Shown piece after piece: positions 31,231-39,326 of a stretch of 41,260 bases of DNA. Position 1 is the stretch's first letter, and each line of letters begins with the position of its first letter. A program made the translations under genes and the position numbers. The DNA is from a virus, in the IMG/VR virus record IMGVR_UViG_3300046794_000282, positions 1 to 41,260 of that record; one strand, given 5' to 3'. The notes under the pieces are model-generated. The model was not told where the DNA came from. It was given only the letters and a program-made list of their open reading frames with translations, and did no database searches.

Positions 31231-31697
31231 GCGCCAATACCGACGCATTCGAAAACAAACTGATTGACTTCCTGTTCCGTGGTCAGGCGCTCGGTCTGGC
31301 GAACACCACTGCCGCCGCCGGCACCGGACCGTCGACGCTGTACGTGGGCCTGATCACCGCTGCTGGCAGCGACGCCGCAGTCGGCACCGAAGTCACCGGC
31401 GGCAGCTATGCGCGCGTGGCGGTGACGTCCAGTCTGGCGAACTGGGCGGGCACGCAGGGCGCGGGCACCACGACCGCGTCGACCGGCTCCAGCGGCACCA
31501 CGTCGAACAACAACGCGATCACCTTCCCGACGCCGACGGCGGCCTGGGGCCAGGTGGTCGAGTGGGGCATCTGGGACTCGCAGACCGGTGGCACCGAGCT
31601 GATCCGCTCCGCGCTGGGCACGGCCAAGACGATCAACAACGGCGACCCCGCGCCGTCCTTCGCAGCCGGCGCGCTGACCTACCAGATCGACAACTAA
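31227..31697 (+). CDS. Phage structural protein (Gp80/tail-fibre-like family)
   Basis: A 156-residue protein with the pattern ENKLIDFLFRGQA, TLYVGLITAA, GTEVTGGSYARVAV, ANWAGTQ and a final INNGDPAPSFAAGAL. This family is widespread in phages and carried as head decoration or tail-fibre-like protein; the exact location in the virion is not fixed. Here it lies between capsid and connector genes, which favours a head-surface position. Confidence 0.7.
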   Translation: MSANTDAFENKLIDFLFRGQALGLANTTAAAGTGPSTLYVGLITAAGSDAAVGTEVTGGSYARVAVTSSLANWAGTQGAGTTTASTGSSGTTSNNNAITFPTPTAAWGQVVEWGIWDSQTGGTELIRSALGTAKTINNGDPAPSFAAGALTYQIDN

Positions 31698-31703
31698 ACC
31701 GCC

Positions 31704-32144
31704 ATGTTGACGACGTCCACTTTTGCCGCGGCCCCGTCGGAAGTGGACGGGCGCTTCTACGTCACCGAAACCCACCTCGCCGACGATGGCCAGAAATATT
31801 CCTACACCTACCTGTGCGACCCGACGACGACCGATCCGCAAATGGTCCTAGAGGAACGCGCGGACAAGATCAACGATACGCTGCAGAAGCGGGCTAACGC
31901 GAAGCAGCTGGCAGAAGGCACACTCGTTCCGCTGACCCGGTTCGAACTCTTGAGCCGCTTCACCGTCGAGGAACGCGTTGCCATTCGTGCGCTGGGTAAT
32001 ACCGATCCGATCGTCTTCGACTTCATGGACCTGATGCGCCAAAGCGGCAACGTGACCCACGCGAACGCCCGCGCCGGCCTGGCGTATCTCGTGTCCGTGG
32101 GTGCTATCAGCGCCGAGCGCGCCACCGTGATTGGAGCTGAATAA
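31704..32144 (+). CDS. Hypothetical protein, 146 aa
   Basis: The first half has GRFYVTETHLADDGQKYSYTYLCDP, the second half is helical with VEERVAIRALGNTDP and MDLMRQSGN. Proteins of this type accompany the preceding structural gene in related phages and have no assigned function. Its stop overlaps the next start as TAATG. Confidence 0.6.
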   Translation: MLTTSTFAAAPSEVDGRFYVTETHLADDGQKYSYTYLCDPTTTDPQMVLEERADKINDTLQKRANAKQLAEGTLVPLTRFELLSRFTVEERVAIRALGNTDPIVFDFMDLMRQSGNVTHANARAGLAYLVSVGAISAERATVIGAE

Positions 32145-33427
32145 TGGGCGTTCCGTATTACGTCAAAGTGGGCGGTAGCGACTCGGCTGACGGTCTGACC
32201 TGGGCCACGGCCAAAGCGACAATAACCGGCGCGTACAACGTAATGGTCAACGTCGACGACGTGTGCTACGTGGGCCACAACGTAGTCGATGCTACGACAG
32301 GCTGGGCGCTGGATGGCGGCCTCGCGTTTGTAAGCATTGACGCCACCCTCATGCCGGGGACACTCTCGGCGCGCGCGGGTGCAAGTTCGACGGCCAACGT
32401 ACCAAATGGTACTGGCTATGTCGAGGGGATTTACTTCTCCAGAACGACCGCTGCGAACTTGGTGTTTGCGGCAACCCGGACCAAGTTCAAGAGCTGCCAG
32501 ATCACGGCCAATGCCAGCAACAATGTGGCGGCGGCCATCACGGTCGGCAAGTCCACTCAAGGGATGCACCTGGAGTTCGTGGACACGGACTTCAAGTTCA
32601 CCGGGGCGGCGCAATCCATCAGCCTGTCCAACCCGAGAATGATCGTCATGGGCGGGTCCGTGAGCACCACGGCGGGAAAGCACGCCTGTCTGCTGAGCAT
32701 GCTCGGTGGTTCCAGCACCCTCCACGTCGACATCCTGTTCGATGGCGTGGACTTCACCGGATTTGACGCAACGTCGCTGCTCAACGCCACGTTCCCGGCG
32801 TCGGGCACTGTGGTTTTTCGTCGCTGTAAATTCAATGCGTCTTTTGCAGGGGTGCTGAGTTCAGGCGGGGTGTCGAGCGATGCATTTCAGGTCCTCATGC
32901 TGGAGTGCGACGTGGCGGGTGTCGCGCCCACGTATCGATATGAGCTGGACACGCGCTGCGGGACCATCAAGGCCGGCACCAGCACCTATCGGGTGGGTGG
33001 TGCTTCGATTTCGGGGTTCAACGTAGCATGGAACGTCGCAATTACTACGTTCCAGCCGCCGCTGGCCATGTGCACGCCCGATCTGACGGCGTACAACGAA
33101 AACATCACGTCGCCGGTGAGCGTGACAATCGAGTTCCTCGCGCAAAAGTCAAATCTGATGGCGTACGAGGCGTGGCTGGAGATTTCGTACCTGGTCGACG
33201 CCACCTCTTCGAAGGGTGCTTTTGCGACGTCCTATCCCGCCTCGTATGTCAGTCGCAATGTGGCTGTGCAGTCGTCGAGCGCAACTTGGGTCGGGACACC
33301 CGCTGGTTATTATCCATACAAGATCACCCTCACCATGAGTCCCAAGCAGATAGGCGCCCTGACCGCGCAGCTCAAAATGGCGGGCGCGTTCGGCTTCATT
33401 GTTGATCCGTACCTGACGGTGGCCTGA
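32144..33427 (+). CDS. Beta-helix-like surface protein of the head region
   Basis: A 427-residue protein that begins YYVKVGGSDSADGLTWATA, the usual opening of right-handed parallel beta-helix (pectate-lyase-like) proteins. Repeated short strands with Gly, Ser, Thr and Asn fill the middle, and residues 320-425 form a different beta-domain. No catalytic residues could be assigned. Because the gene lies between capsid and connectors, not at the tail tip, it may be a head fibre or surface decoration that binds glycans. It overlaps both neighbours by one base. Confidence 0.62.
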   Translation: MGVPYYVKVGGSDSADGLTWATAKATITGAYNVMVNVDDVCYVGHNVVDATTGWALDGGLAFVSIDATLMPGTLSARAGASSTANVPNGTGYVEGIYFSRTTAANLVFAATRTKFKSCQITANASNNVAAAITVGKSTQGMHLEFVDTDFKFTGAAQSISLSNPRMIVMGGSVSTTAGKHACLLSMLGGSSTLHVDILFDGVDFTGFDATSLLNATFPASGTVVFRRCKFNASFAGVLSSGGVSSDAFQVLMLECDVAGVAPTYRYELDTRCGTIKAGTSTYRVGGASISGFNVAWNVAITTFQPPLAMCTPDLTAYNENITSPVSVTIEFLAQKSNLMAYEAWLEISYLVDATSSKGAFATSYPASYVSRNVAVQSSSATWVGTPAGYYPYKITLTMSPKQIGALTAQLKMAGAFGFIVDPYLTVA

Positions 33428-34716
33428 TGGTCGGCCTGTACACCTCGCGAGGTGCAATCCTCCAGACTGACCCGGGGTCGTACTACCTGGCGTCCGGTCA
33501 GGTGGTGCGTGCCGTAGTGCCCGCGGCTGCGGACACTTCGCTGACCGGCGTGGCGCAGGCCGTGGCCACCGCCGCAGCATCACTCGCGGTCACGACCGCT
33601 GCAGCCGCGCTGTCCGGATCGGCCCTGGTTGCCACATCGGGTTCTGGCACCCTGAGCACCAGCGTGCGCATGGCCGGCGGTGCCTACGCCATCGCGAGTA
33701 CGACTGGCGTCCTCACCACCGCAGTCCGTTTCACCGGCGCGGCCCAGGCTGCGGCAACCGGTTCGGGTGCGCTGTCGACTGCCGTGCGATTCGCTGGTGC
33801 TGCTGCGGTCGTCGCGGCCGCCGCCGGCGCGCTGTCCACCTCGATCAAACTGACCGGCGCAGCAGCCGCACAATCGTCCGCCTCGGCCACCCTGACTGGT
33901 ACCGCCACCGCGCTGGCCGGAACCGCTGCGTGCGTCGCTGCTGGTACTGGAACGCTGACGACTGCCGTACGCCTGGCGGGTAGCGGTGTCGCACTGGCGG
34001 CTGGCGCTGGCGGGCTGACAACCATCGTCCGCCTAACCGGTACAGCCACTGCTCGATCGACCGGATCGGCAAGTTTTTCCAGCGTCGCGGCGCTCTTTAC
34101 GGGGACGGCAGCAGCGCAAGCGAGCAGCACCGGTGTACTCACGACCAAGATCGGACTGCAGGGCATTGCCACTGTGGTGGCATCGGCGCTTGGCGCGCTG
34201 AGCAACAGTACTCCGCCTCAACCGGGTCATGTCATCGATGTGTCGCACATCGCCCTGGACCGCATCGTCGTATTCGACGGCAGCGGCAGCAGGGTGGTTG
34301 TGTTCGAAGGAAGTGGGAGCCGGACAGTGATTTTCGAAGGCAGCGGCAACAGAGTGAGGTTTGAGGAGATGAGTGTGAGTGCAAAAGTACCGGAGAAGGT
34401 TGGCGAGAAGTGGACGGTCGACCGCGACCCGGACGAGATCAGCTACTACGCCGCGGACATCACCCAGGAACTCGTCGACCGCAACACGACTGCCGATCCG
34501 GACAAGATCACTCCGGTGCTGTTCGGCGTGGAGCTTCTTGAAGGCCCCGAGCTCCAGGTGGCGACGATCGACGGAGTGCAACGCACGTTCGTGGTGGTGA
34601 AACTCGGCGGCGTCCCGGAAGAGCTGCCTGCAGACTGGCGTTGGGTGGCCCGCGTCGGCTGCATGAACGGCGAGCGCTTCGATAAAACAACCTGGTTCAA
34701 CAAGGTCGACCCCTGA
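33427..34716 (+). CDS. Repeat protein with 20-residue units fused to a decoration-like domain
   Basis: A 429-residue protein in three parts. Residues about 38-255 carry some eleven copies of a 20-residue unit with the pattern (L/F)(T/A)G-x-A ... G-x-L(S/T)T-x-(V/I)(R/K), Ala/Thr/Gly-rich. Residues about 279-312 have three 10-residue units VVFEGSGSR-like. The last 115 residues (WTVDRDPDEISYYAADITQEL ... VARVGCMNGERFDKTTWFN) resemble a small protein that is a separate gene in many phages. The repeats probably form a solenoid or fibre on the head. An in-frame GTG/ATG near 34369, right after TTGAGGAG, might allow separate translation of the last domain. Confidence 0.65.
   Translation: MVGLYTSRGAILQTDPGSYYLASGQVVRAVVPAAADTSLTGVAQAVATAAASLAVTTAAAALSGSALVATSGSGTLSTSVRMAGGAYAIASTTGVLTTAVRFTGAAQAAATGSGALSTAVRFAGAAAVVAAAAGALSTSIKLTGAAAAQSSASATLTGTATALAGTAACVAAGTGTLTTAVRLAGSGVALAAGAGGLTTIVRLTGTATARSTGSASFSSVAALFTGTAAAQASSTGVLTTKIGLQGIATVVASALGALSNSTPPQPGHVIDVSHIALDRIVVFDGSGSRVVVFEGSGSRTVIFEGSGNRVRFEEMSVSAKVPEKVGEKWTVDRDPDEISYYAADITQELVDRNTTADPDKITPVLFGVELLEGPELQVATIDGVQRTFVVVKLGGVPEELPADWRWVARVGCMNGERFDKTTWFNKVDP
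33538..34192 (+). repeat. 60-bp coding repeats (20-residue units)
   Basis: Roughly eleven units, diverged at DNA level but clear in protein, for example FTGAAQAAATGSGALSTAVR and LAGTAACVAAGTGTLTTAVR. Such arrays can change copy number by recombination. Confidence 0.75.
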
Positions 34717-34892
34717 TGATCAAGATCGCTGACAACCCGGCCGTGCGCGCGCAGCTCGCGCAGGCCACCTCGCAGGCCGATGAAATACCGCGGCCGCGCG
34801 CGAAAGCGCCGGAGTATGCCCGCGCCCCGGCGGCGCCCGGGCCGCAGCCCGCCGGCAGCCGGCCTCCCGCGACTCAAGGAAGCTCCCGATGA
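34716..34892 (+). CDS. Small Pro/Ala-rich protein, 58 aa
   Basis: It starts inside the previous stop (TGATG) and ends over the next start (ATGA), so both junctions are of the coupled type seen all along this operon. The product starts MIKIADNPAVRAQLAQATSQ and continues as an Arg/Pro/Ala-rich tail. No family recognised. The tight overlaps are the main support. Confidence 0.6.
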   Translation: MIKIADNPAVRAQLAQATSQADEIPRPRAKAPEYARAPAAPGPQPAGSRPPATQGSSR

Positions 34893-35452
34893 CCGTACGT
34901 GAAATCTCTCCTCCCGTCGAGTTGGCGGTAACTCTGGCCATGGCCAAGGACCAGCTCCGCATCGGCCAGTACGACACCGCGTTTGATTCGCAGCTGACAA
35001 TCTGGATCGCTGGTATTACCGAGGAGGCAGAGCACGCGTCGGGACGGGTGTTCGTCAACCGACCGATGCGCGTCACGCTGGACCGGTTCGAGCCCTCGAT
35101 CCGCTTGAGCGCGCCGACCTTCAGCGTCGAGAACGTGAAGTTCGTCGACGTCGATGGCCAAGAACGCCTCCTGGCTCCCGCCGATTACTTCGCCGACATG
35201 GTGACCGAACCAGGCTATGTGATACCGGCCACTGGCAAGGCCTGGCCGGCAACGCTCGCGCACGCAAATACCGTGACGGTCGACTTCACCGGCGGTTACG
35301 GTCCCGACGCCAGCACGGTGCCGGCTGCGGCCAGGCTGTACATCCTGGCGCGCCTGACGGAGCTGTGGGATCCGGCTGTGAAGGAGTTCAAGGAAACCGT
35401 GCGTTCAAACTTCACCCAGCGCCTGCTGGACAAGCTGAAGGTGTACGGATGA
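34889..35452 (+). CDS. Head-tail connector, HK97 gp6-like
   Basis: A 187-residue protein: VTLAMAKDQLRIGQYDTAFDSQLTIWI with AEHASGR, then a beta part ending in VDFTGGYG and the helical LYILARLTELWD. This helical start and FTGGYG region is typical for the gp6-like adaptor that docks under the portal. It is followed by the head-closure gene with an ATGA overlap. Confidence 0.85.
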   Translation: MTVREISPPVELAVTLAMAKDQLRIGQYDTAFDSQLTIWIAGITEEAEHASGRVFVNRPMRVTLDRFEPSIRLSAPTFSVENVKFVDVDGQERLLAPADYFADMVTEPGYVIPATGKAWPATLAHANTVTVDFTGGYGPDASTVPAAARLYILARLTELWDPAVKEFKETVRSNFTQRLLDKLKVYG

Positions 35453-35784
35453 CCAACTCTTTCGCTCTAGATAAGCAGGTGATCCTGCAGGCCAAGACCG
35501 GCGGCCGCGACGCGTTGAATGCGCCGACCAGTACCTGGGCAGACGTGCTGCCTGGCGACGGGAAGACCTGGGCGTGGATCAAGGACCTGACCGGCCGGCA
35601 GTACGTTGCCGCTGGCGGCAATAAGAACGAGGTCCAGACCGAGATCGGGATTCGGCGCCGCGCCGGTGTCGTTCCAGACATGCGGGTCGTCCACGGCGGA
35701 TTCGCATACGAGATCGACGCCGTGCTCGAGCGCGACAACGACTGGACCATCCTGATGTGCAGGAAGGAGGTGCTTCGTGCCTGA
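35449..35784 (+). CDS. Head-tail joining (head-closure) protein
   Basis: A 111-residue protein from the coupled ATG 35449; the longer frame from 35365 overlaps the connector gene. The pattern NAPTSTWADV, AWIKDLTGRQYVAAG, TEIGIRRRAGVVPDMRV and NDWTILMCRKE belongs to the phage head-tail joining family (SPP1 gp16-like). It closes the head after packaging. Confidence 0.88.
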   Translation: MTNSFALDKQVILQAKTGGRDALNAPTSTWADVLPGDGKTWAWIKDLTGRQYVAAGGNKNEVQTEIGIRRRAGVVPDMRVVHGGFAYEIDAVLERDNDWTILMCRKEVLRA

Positions 35785-36286
35785 TTTGAAAGTACAAGGC
35801 CTCGACCAGCTGCGCGTTCGCCTGGCCGCCGCCAGCGACAAGCTGTTGAAAGGCGCGTTGCGTACCGGCCTGCGAAAGGGCGCTACCGTCGTACGCAACC
35901 AAGCGCGTGACAACTTCAATAAGGCAGGCGGGCCGAACGACATCACCCGGGCCCTGAAGTCGTCGATTCGGGTCACGCAGCGCCGCGGCACGCCGACCAG
36001 GGTGGTTTTCAGCGTATCGGCCGGCGCGCTGACGAACGCGCAGACCAAGAAGTTCGGCGCCGATTCGGCGTACTACGCGCTATGGGTCGAGAAGGGGCAC
36101 ATCAACCGCAAGCTGGGCCAGGCGCTGCGCGGCGGTAGCCGGAAGAAGGCTGCAGCGCGCGCGGCGTCGACGAGCAACACGCCTGCGCACCCGTATATGA
36201 AGCCGGCCATCGAGGCCAAGGCGCAGGAGGCGATCGACATCATGATCCAGACCGTCGCCGACAAGCTGCCCGAGGTGGCCAAGTGA
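35777..36286 (+). CDS. HK97 gp10-family tail/neck protein
   Basis: A 169-residue protein starting at GTG 35777, 8 bp inside the previous gene. The typical pattern is LRVRLAAASDKLLKGALRTGLRKGA, VRNQARDNF, YALWVEKG and HPYMKPAIEAK. Proteins of this family complete the neck between head and tail tube. Confidence 0.9.
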   Translation: MPDLKVQGLDQLRVRLAAASDKLLKGALRTGLRKGATVVRNQARDNFNKAGGPNDITRALKSSIRVTQRRGTPTRVVFSVSAGALTNAQTKKFGADSAYYALWVEKGHINRKLGQALRGGSRKKAAARAASTSNTPAHPYMKPAIEAKAQEAIDIMIQTVADKLPEVAK

Positions 36287-36681
36287 GCGTGCATCTTGCA
36301 ATCCTGGCGCTGCTGCAGGCTTCGCCTGGGCTGGTCGACCTGGTCGGCGACCGGATCTATCCGGACCAGCTCCCGGACGAGCCGCAATATCCGGCGGTGA
36401 CCTTCCAGAAGGTGGGCGGCAGCGGCGCGCGCGGCGCGGTGAGCAACCCAGGCCTCGAGCGGGCGTCCTTCCAGGTGTCGACCTGGGCGCGTTCCCGTCC
36501 TGAGGTCGTGGTGGTCACGCCCCATGTCCGGAAAGCACTGGACCGCAAGCGCCGCGTGGTGATTGCCGGTGTACCGATCGACGACTGCTTCTACGACGAT
36601 GACGTCGATTCCAGCGACGCAGCCGAGAAGGTCTCCTTCAACCACATGACGTTCACCATTCATTACCGAGACCCGCCATGA
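36283..36681 (+). CDS. DUF3168-type tail completion protein
   Basis: A 132-residue protein from a GTG coupled to the previous stop. LQASPGLVDLVGDRIYPDQLP, YPAVTFQKVGG and FQVSTWARS fit the DUF3168 (tail completion, gp17-like) family. It likely sits at the head-proximal end of the tail tube. Confidence 0.88.
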   Translation: MSVHLAILALLQASPGLVDLVGDRIYPDQLPDEPQYPAVTFQKVGGSGARGAVSNPGLERASFQVSTWARSRPEVVVVTPHVRKALDRKRRVVIAGVPIDDCFYDDDVDSSDAAEKVSFNHMTFTIHYRDPP

Positions 36682-37085
36682 CAAAAACCGAACAGATCGT
36701 CGCCGCGATGCGGGCGGCGCTTACCGCCGAAGGCCTTACCGTGCGCGACGACACCGATGCCCTGTACAGCTTCGAGAACAAGCCGTGCATCGTGCTGGAC
36801 GCCGGGGACGAGTACCCAGACCCGGTAGTTGGCATGGGCTTTGTTTACTGGAATTTGGCTGTCCTGGTACAGATCGGCGCCGACGGCCCGGCTCCGAAGA
36901 TGGCGCCAGAACCCATCCGGGCGGCGGCGCACGCTGCACTCTACGCCGACCGTGAACTCGGCGGCCTGGTGATAGACATGAGCGTCGGACCGATCACCCG
37001 CGAGATCGACGAAGAAAACCCGGCCTGCGGCATCACCCGGGTCACCTACAACCTGAAATACCGAACCATGGAAGGAACGGCATGA
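36678..37085 (+). CDS. Minor tail / tail terminator-like protein
   Basis: A 135-residue protein: TEQIVAAMRAALTAEGLTV, SFENKPCIVLDAGDEYP, FVYWNLAVLVQI and TYNLKYRTMEGTA. The order in the operon (after gp10-like and DUF3168, before the tail tube) is that of tail terminator or minor tail proteins. The family was not pinned down. ATGA overlaps on both sides. Confidence 0.68.
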   Translation: MTKTEQIVAAMRAALTAEGLTVRDDTDALYSFENKPCIVLDAGDEYPDPVVGMGFVYWNLAVLVQIGADGPAPKMAPEPIRAAAHAALYADRELGGLVIDMSVGPITREIDEENPACGITRVTYNLKYRTMEGTA

Positions 37086-37285
37086 ACCACGAACACGAAG
37101 GCAAAGGCGGCAGCTACGTCGTCGGCGAGGACGGCGACGTCAAGCTGGTCGAGCGCACCAAGGAGCCCGGCGAGGAATCGCCGCCGGACGACACGGCGCC
37201 CGCCGAAGCAACCAAATCCACGAAGGCCGCGAAAGCGGCCTTTTCTTCGCCGGCCGCCCCGGCTGACCTGTCCTCGAAGGAATAA
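37082..37285 (+). CDS. Hypothetical acidic protein, 67 aa
   Basis: Small, hydrophilic, low-complexity product rich in Glu, Asp, Lys, Ala and Pro. No domain. It starts with an ATGA overlap and ends 2 bp before the tail tube gene. It may be a disordered accessory protein; small proteins of this kind are common before the tail tube gene. Confidence 0.6.
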   Translation: MNHEHEGKGGSYVVGEDGDVKLVERTKEPGEESPPDDTAPAEATKSTKAAKAAFSSPAAPADLSSKE

Positions 37286-37287
37286 GC

Positions 37288-38448
37288 ATGGCACTTCTCA
37301 CCCGCAAGCGCACTATCCTGGCGAAGATCGAATCCACGTATGGCCAGGATCCGACGCCGACCGCCCAGCTCGACGCGATCCTGATGAGCAACGTCAACGT
37401 CAGCCCGATGGAAATGACCCTGGCTCAACGCAACAACGTCAAGGCTTACCTCGGCAACAATCCCCAGGTGCTGGCGGCAATCTACGCCAAAGTCAGCTTC
37501 GATGTCGAAATGGCTGGCTCCGGTACGCCGGGAACTGCCCCGGCCTACGATGAGCTGCTGCGCGCCTGCGGCATGTCGGCGACCACACTTGCCGCAGCTG
37601 TCAGCGGCACCGCGACGGCGGGCAACACCACAAGCATGACCTTGGGCGCCGGCGCATCCGCGGTCGACGGCGCGTACGTTGGTATGACCGTCAACTTGAC
37701 CGGTGGCGCGGGCGCCGGCCAGAGCGCGGTCATCGCAAGCTACGTCGGCGCGACCAAGGTGGCCACGTTCACCGCGCCGCTCGCCACCGCTGCAGCAGCC
37801 ACCACCGCGTACACGCTGCCGCTCCAAGTGGTCTACCGTCCGGTGTCGGACAACTTCGAATCTGTGGCGTTTTACGTCAACGTGGACAGCGTCCGCCACC
37901 TGATGCTGGGCGCGCGCGGTACCGTCTCGCTGAAAGCCAGTGCCCAAGGCATCCCGATGTGGAGCTTCGCGTTTACTGGCCTGTACACCACTCCGACCGA
38001 CGTGCCTATCCCGGCCGTGACGCTGACGCAGTATGCGGATCCGCTGGCCATCAACAATCAGAACACCGGCGGCCTGAACATCTCCGGCTACCTGGGCGGC
38101 GTGGTCAGCGACTTCAGTATCGACCTGGCGACGTCGGTCGGGTTCCGTTCGCTGCCGGGCGGTACCGAGCAGGTGCTCCTGACCGATCGCCAGCCGTCCG
38201 GCTCGGTCACCTTCGAGGCAACCACGGTTGCGGCGAAGGACTGGTGGACGCTGATGAAGAACGTGGTTATGGGGCCGTTCTCGGTCACCCACGGCAAGAC
38301 CGCCGGCAACATCGTCAAGATCGATGCGCCAAAGCAGCAGTTGACCCAGCCCAGCTACGGCGACAAGGACGGCATCACCATGCTGACCACCAAACAGACC
38401 TTCGTGCCGCAGAACGGCAACGACGAAGTGACCTTCTGCTTTATGTAA
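37288..38448 (+). CDS. Major tail tube protein
   Basis: A 386-residue protein at the usual place of the tail tube. The N-terminus LLTRKRTILAKIESTYGQDPTPT is typical of this family. Residues about 104-178 are an inserted small beta-domain with SGTATAGNTTSMTLGAGASA and VDGAYVGMTVNLTGGAGAGQ, a module found in many phage structural proteins. The rest forms the tube subunit. The insertion may project from the tail surface. Confidence 0.86.
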   Translation: MALLTRKRTILAKIESTYGQDPTPTAQLDAILMSNVNVSPMEMTLAQRNNVKAYLGNNPQVLAAIYAKVSFDVEMAGSGTPGTAPAYDELLRACGMSATTLAAAVSGTATAGNTTSMTLGAGASAVDGAYVGMTVNLTGGAGAGQSAVIASYVGATKVATFTAPLATAAAATTAYTLPLQVVYRPVSDNFESVAFYVNVDSVRHLMLGARGTVSLKASAQGIPMWSFAFTGLYTTPTDVPIPAVTLTQYADPLAINNQNTGGLNISGYLGGVVSDFSIDLATSVGFRSLPGGTEQVLLTDRQPSGSVTFEATTVAAKDWWTLMKNVVMGPFSVTHGKTAGNIVKIDAPKQQLTQPSYGDKDGITMLTTKQTFVPQNGNDEVTFCFM

Positions 38449-38549
38449 TCCCGGCGCAAGCCACAACCGAGCACCGACCCGCCGCCGTCGCCCTTCGCGT
38501 GGGCGCGGCGGTAGGCACGGGCAAATTTATCCACGCGAAAGGAAACACC

Positions 38550-38924
38550 ATGCTTGTTATCTCGAAATCGAAAGACAAAACCCTCAACTGGCCTGTGAGC
38601 GTCAGCATCGCCGCAGATGGCGGCCGGACCGTAGAGCACATCTTCACCGGCACCTTCAAGGTGCTCGACGAGGATGAGCGCGAGACCCTGTTCCCCGATG
38701 CGGCTGACAAGCTTCCAACCTCCAGCTCCCTCGAAGCTGCTGTCGACGACATCCTGAAAGTTATGACCGACTGGAAGAATGTGGTCGACGAGAACAGGAA
38801 CCCGATCGACTTCAACCGCGAAACCCTGCTCACGGCTGTGCGCAGTGCTTCCGGGTATAGCGTCCTCCAGGGTATCTGGGAAGCGATGCGCCAGGTTCGT
38901 GTGGGTGCACGCGCAAAAAACTGA
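38550..38924 (+). CDS. Tail assembly chaperone, G-like (frame 0 product)
   Basis: A 124-residue protein with AAAGGAAA before ATG 38550. The sequence (DEDERETLFPDAADKL, DDILKVMTDWKNVVDE, GIWEAMRQVR) fits a tail assembly chaperone. Its last codons are GCA AAA AAC TGA, a -1 slippery heptamer next to the stop. The tape measure follows the second frame, as in lambda G-T-H. It binds the tape measure during tail assembly and is not part of the final virion. Confidence 0.85.
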   Translation: MLVISKSKDKTLNWPVSVSIAADGGRTVEHIFTGTFKVLDEDERETLFPDAADKLPTSSSLEAAVDDILKVMTDWKNVVDENRNPIDFNRETLLTAVRSASGYSVLQGIWEAMRQVRVGARAKN

Positions 38925-39280
38925 AGGAAGCCGCCGCGTATTGGGCGCGCGGTGGCAGGGACGATGGCAAGGCCGCGCTGGATGACTTCGAGCTGTGGGG
39001 CCTTGCCTCTGAAGAAGTGGCGGCCTGGATCGGTGTCGAAAAGGGCCCGATGCAGTTCGAGGTCTGGCAGGAGAACTGGCTCATCGTCGAGGTGTTCCAG
39101 GCGATGGACACTCAGTGGCGCTGGACCGGCGGCATGCAGTCCTTTCAGGCCGGCTTGGATCTCGGCACATTGCCGGTGGTCTACGAGGGCCTGCAGGTGC
39201 CGCGTAAGAGGCGCGCGGAGGTCTTCCAGGGCCTGAAAGTCATGGAGCGTGCCGCCCTTGAAGTAATGCATAAAGCGTAA
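38550..39280 (+). CDS. Tail assembly chaperone GT-like -1 frameshift fusion
   Basis: Shifting -1 at A AAA AAC (38915-38921) joins the first frame to the frame that ends at 39280, with no stop in between. The fusion would have 243 residues: 124 from G and 119 from T. The T part contains ELWGLASEEVAAWIGVEKGP and ends VMHKA. The T frame has only a GTG at 39017 and no ribosome binding site, so expression by frameshift is the best explanation. This pair is conserved in arrangement across long-tailed phages. Confidence 0.82.
38915..38921 (+). other. Programmed -1 ribosomal frameshift site
   Basis: A AAA AAC in the zero frame, directly before the TGA at 38922-38924. Both slipped tRNAs can re-pair (AAA on AAA, AAC site on AAA). 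It is a classic heptamer for tail chaperone frameshifting. Confidence 0.85.
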
Positions 39281-39288
39281 CCACCAGG

Positions 39289-39312
39289 AGCCAGCCTTGA
39301 GCTGGCTTTCTT
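39289..39312 (+). terminator. Weak hairpin before the tape measure gene
   Basis: AGCCAGC/GCTGGCT with a five-base loop and TTTCTTC after it. It is a poor terminator and may only lower expression of the tape measure relative to the tube. Confidence 0.45.
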
Positions 39313-39326
39313 CATTGGAGAATCAC

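Noticed and set aside
33538-34192. CRISPR-like array
   Set aside because: The 60-bp periodicity is in-frame coding repeats with no identical repeats or unique spacers.
37114-38466. 450-codon minus-strand frame opposite the tail tube gene
   Set aside because: Shadow of the tail tube gene in GC-rich DNA; no recognisable motif.
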